From: Burkholderia sp. Ax-1724
GTDB lineage: Bacteria; Pseudomonadota; Gammaproteobacteria; Burkholderiales; Burkholderiaceae
Direction of reading: 5' to 3'
Assembly: GCF_011752995.1 (NCBI RefSeq)
Contig: NZ_VWWL01000019.1
Span: 116,504 to 180,503, forward strand
Length of the DNA: 64,000 nucleotides
Shown: positions 61,966 through 64,000 of the stretch, one piece after another
How positions within the stretch are numbered: the first letter of the stretch is position 1
Layout of the letters: the number at the start of each line of letters is the position of its first letter
Position numbers and translations under genes: made by a program
Notes under the pieces: model-generated
Databases searched by the model: none
Told to the model about the DNA's origin: nothing
Seen by the model: the letters and a program-made list of their open reading frames with translations, nothing else

Positions 61966-62502
61966 ATGGGATGGCTCTTTAGTCATGGGCAGACGCGTTC
62001 GCAACTGATCGATCGCCTGACCCGCAATGAAGAACACAACGGCACAACGCACCGCTGCCTGCGTCACTGCACCAGCGGCAATGTGCTCTGGACCGTATGG
62101 GAAATCACTCGCCCCGCAGAAGCGCCTTTCCGCTATATCGGCTGCGATCTGCTTGCATGCGATAAAGGTTGCGACGGCTGGGGCTACAAGGACATGTGCG
62201 AGGAAATGGAACCCTTCTATTACTCGTGTCCACTGGCCTACCTCGACATGGTTCCACCTGCTGCGCCTGAATGGCGCGAACAGGTCCGAGCCTGGCACGC
62301 CGCACGTTCACGCGCACTCGCGCCGGGCGACATCCTGACGCTCAGCGGGCTGTCGATCAGCGAGGCCATCGTAGTCGGCCGGCGTCAGCGCACGTGGATT
62401 GTCGAAAGCGACGGCCGGCTTTTCCGGTTTCCGCCGCGACTCTTCCGTCACATCGTCGAACAGCGACGCGCGGATGAACCCGTTGCGTCATCCGTAGCGT
62501 AG
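61966..62502 (+). CDS. Hypothetical ICE protein (178 aa)
   Basis: Soluble protein of 178 residues rich in Cys and Trp (DLLACDKGCDGWGYKDMCEE then YYSCPLAYLDMVPPAAPEWR). GAGGTG precedes the ATG at 61966. It looks like one of the small conserved ICE proteins of unknown function. A hairpin (61890-61945 region) precedes it. Confidence 0.65.
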   Translation: MGWLFSHGQTRSQLIDRLTRNEEHNGTTHRCLRHCTSGNVLWTVWEITRPAEAPFRYIGCDLLACDKGCDGWGYKDMCEEMEPFYYSCPLAYLDMVPPAAPEWREQVRAWHAARSRALAPGDILTLSGLSISEAIVVGRRQRTWIVESDGRLFRFPPRLFRHIVEQRRADEPVASSVA

Positions 62503-62619
62503 TTCGCATCGAGCGCCCGGCACACGCGCCGAACATCATTCCCTTGCGCATCCGATCTTTCCAGCCGGCGGGACGCCATGCCCGCCAGGGACGATCCCGC
62601 CTCACTTCGTGGAGGCATC

Positions 62620-63180
62620 ATGATTTCCCTTTCCGGCACGCTCGACGTGCGAACCATCAAGGGCAGTAACGGCCCGTTCCAGGTCGGTGAACTCACGACG
62701 TCTGTCGGCGAGTTCAAGGTCAAGGACAAGCTCCTCGAGCAGTTCGAGCCCGGGGCCTACACCGGTACCTTCCTCATCGACAAGATCTATCCGCACAGCT
62801 ACGTGTGGTACGGCAAGGTCACCGTTGAGATCCGCGCGAGGCTCGCCGACGTGCAACTCGACAACGACGAACCGTTCAGCGAGACAGGACAGACGCCCGC
62901 CTCGACCGAACCGGACCCCGCCGATGAGGAACGCGCACCGGGTGCGGCTACAACGGCACCTACCGATGAAGCCCCCGTCTCCGCTCAAGCCGGAAGCGAC
63001 TCCGGTGAACTGTATCTGCCCGATCTCTTCGGGACTGAACTGGCCGATGCCATCGTCGCCGGCGACCCCGTGAAACTCGATCCGACCGTCGACCGCGCAG
63101 TGCTCCGTCGGCAGCGCGACCAGCTTCGCGCGTTTGGCTATGCACTGCAGGCCTCCACCCAGACCTGGCTGAAAGCCTGA
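62620..63180 (+). CDS. DUF3275-family ICE protein
   Basis: Protein of 186 residues matching DUF3275: ISLSGTLDVRTIKGSNGPFQ, VGELTTSVGEFKVKDKLLEQ and GTFLIDKIYPHSYVWYGKV, then an acidic linker and a C-terminal RRQRDQLRAFGYALQASTQ. It is common in clc-like ICEs. GGAGG precedes the start. The role is unknown. Confidence 0.85.
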   Translation: MISLSGTLDVRTIKGSNGPFQVGELTTSVGEFKVKDKLLEQFEPGAYTGTFLIDKIYPHSYVWYGKVTVEIRARLADVQLDNDEPFSETGQTPASTEPDPADEERAPGAATTAPTDEAPVSAQAGSDSGELYLPDLFGTELADAIVAGDPVKLDPTVDRAVLRRQRDQLRAFGYALQASTQTWLKA

Positions 63181-63249
63181 GTCCTTCCAGTTGCGGCGTG
63201 CCGGGTCTTCCAGACCCGCGGCACGCCCTGCCTCTCCAGGAGATTCAAC

Positions 63250-63897
63250 ATGGCCCTGATCTTTCCCCGGCTCGCCAGAAATTTCGTGAAGAATGGCTAT
63301 TTCCCGACCGATGCCGTCACGCTCGGACGGACCATTCCGGCTCTTGCATTGGCCGATCCCGATCGGCCCGCCCGGCTGCTTGACCCTTGCTGCGGCGAAG
63401 GTGCTGCACTGCACGACCTGAAGGATGCTCTCGCAGGATTCCCCGCGGCACCGGACGCCATTCGTGCATTCGGCGTCGAATATGACCGCGAGCGTGCATG
63501 GCATGCGAAGGCAGTACTGGACACCGTGGCGCATGCGGATGTCCACGAGATGTTCATCACCGCACGCAGCATAGGACTGCTGTTCCTCAACCCGCCGTAC
63601 GGCGACGTCGTGTCGGACAAGGCACAGACCGGCGAACGTCAGCCCAATCGCATCGAGAAGGTCTTCTATCTGAAGACGGTCCCGTGGCTCGCATTCGGTG
63701 GTGTCCTCGTGCTGATCGTGCCGCATTACGTGATGGATCGCGAATTCGCCACGATGATCGCGCGCAACTTTAACCACGTCGAGGTGTTCCTTGCACCCGA
63801 TCAGACGTTCAAACAGATCGTACTCTTCGGCATCAAGCGCAGGGCGGACGGCGTCGACAGCGCAATGGCTGCACTGTTGATTTGCACGGAATCCTGA
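63250..63897 (+). CDS. DUF6094 methyltransferase-like protein, 3' end replaced by IS
   Basis: Rossmann-like protein of 215 visible residues. It shows the SAM-binding-type loop ARLLDPCCGEGAALHDL and the catalytic-type motif LLFLNPPYGDVVSD, as in N6-adenine methyltransferases; DUF6094 proteins are conserved in ICEs. After LFGIKRRADGV the sequence runs into IS DNA, and the last codons (ALLICTES) come from the element. The native C-terminus is lost, so it is probably a truncated gene. Confidence 0.75.
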   Translation: MALIFPRLARNFVKNGYFPTDAVTLGRTIPALALADPDRPARLLDPCCGEGAALHDLKDALAGFPAAPDAIRAFGVEYDRERAWHAKAVLDTVAHADVHEMFITARSIGLLFLNPPYGDVVSDKAQTGERQPNRIEKVFYLKTVPWLAFGGVLVLIVPHYVMDREFATMIARNFNHVEVFLAPDQTFKQIVLFGIKRRADGVDSAMAALLICTES

Positions 63898-64000
63898 CCC
63901 ACCCTCGGCAGTAATTTGCATCGAATCTTGACCCACGTAGAACACTGACCTGCTCGGCAACGGGCGGGGGAACGGAGTGATCGACGTGGCTATATTGAGC
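63875..64000 (+). mobile_element. Left end of an IS21-family element
   Basis: The end starts about TGTTGATTTGCACGGAATCC. It carries two related copies of a terminal unit (about 63881-63900 and 63916-63935, sharing tttgca..gaatc.tgaccca), the multiple-repeat end typical of IS21 elements. A gene start follows at 63977. The element runs past the window edge and interrupts the DUF6094 gene. Confidence 0.7.
63977..64000 (+). CDS. istA: Start of IstA-type transposase (partial)
   Basis: Only eight codons are visible: GTG ATC GAC GTG GCT ATA TTG AGC, giving M-I-D-V-A-I-L-S. GGGGGAACGGA lies just before it. This matches the position and opening of IS21-family IstA, which would continue beyond 64000. 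Confidence 0.5.

Noticed and set aside
58951..63249. A CRISPR-like array formed by the repeated hairpins
   Set aside because: The hairpins differ in sequence, are hundreds of bases apart and lie between genes. No identical repeats with regular spacers and no cas genes are present.

Overview
The window comes from a high-GC betaproteobacterium of the Burkholderia sensu lato group (Burkholderia, Paraburkholderia or Caballeronia). The codon use, the Burkholderia-type porin, the polyhydroxybutyrate (PHB) and acetate gene neighbourhood and the island genes all fit. The species cannot be named from this sequence.

Left part (1-15.7 kb): ordinary chromosomal backbone. It holds an MFS transporter cut by the window edge, a lone PstS-like phosphate-binding protein, a DUF1003 membrane protein and polyphosphate kinase 2. 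A probable PHB/ketone-body set follows (acetoacetate decarboxylase, 3-hydroxybutyrate dehydrogenase, patatin-like lipase). On the minus strand lies DUF3141 hydrolase - MaoC/phosphotransacetylase fusion - acetate kinase. An SDR and a divergent AraC regulator close the backbone.

At about 15.85 kb an 18-base minus-strand stretch encodes R-I-E-W-E-stop, like the 3' end of guaA, a known integration hotspot. Everything to its right looks like an integrative conjugative element (ICE) whose far end lies outside the window.

Island, first part (16-28.6 kb): a lower-GC, almost wholly minus-strand run of small accessory and probable defence genes. It contains a three-gene SMC-like ATPase / winged-helix / nuclease-like system of the ABC-three-component type, three HEPN-type proteins, a DUF2441 protein, two acetyltransferase-like proteins, DUF2513, several tiny or broken genes and a VapBC toxin-antitoxin pair.

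Island, transfer part (28.9-46.4 kb): an AlpA-type regulator, a SET-domain methyltransferase, DUF4400, the coupling protein TraD and a MobH-type relaxase on the minus strand. These are divergent from a VirB-type type IV secretion operon (B1, B11, B2, B3, B4, B5, small ORF, B6, B8, B9, B10, and a VirB9-like lipoprotein). One small membrane gene lies antisense inside the operon.

Island, cargo (47-58.6 kb): an apparent catabolic module with MFS permease, SDR, porin, type II dehydroquinase and an NTF2-like protein on one strand, and an epimerase, a TIM-barrel isomerase-like protein and a LysR regulator on the other. Dehydroquinase plus a TIM-barrel protein suggests quinate/shikimate-type use, which is an inference. 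A SnoaL-like protein, a ParDE pair, an ACT protein and an XRE regulator follow.

Island, maintenance part (58.9-63.9 kb): a plus-strand series of ICE-associated genes, most preceded by a GC-rich hairpin leader: DUF3577, a DnaJ-type zinc protein, a frameshifted KlcA/ArdB antirestriction gene, two unknowns, DUF3275 and a DUF6094 methyltransferase-like gene. The last is cut off by the end of an IS21-family element that runs out of the window.
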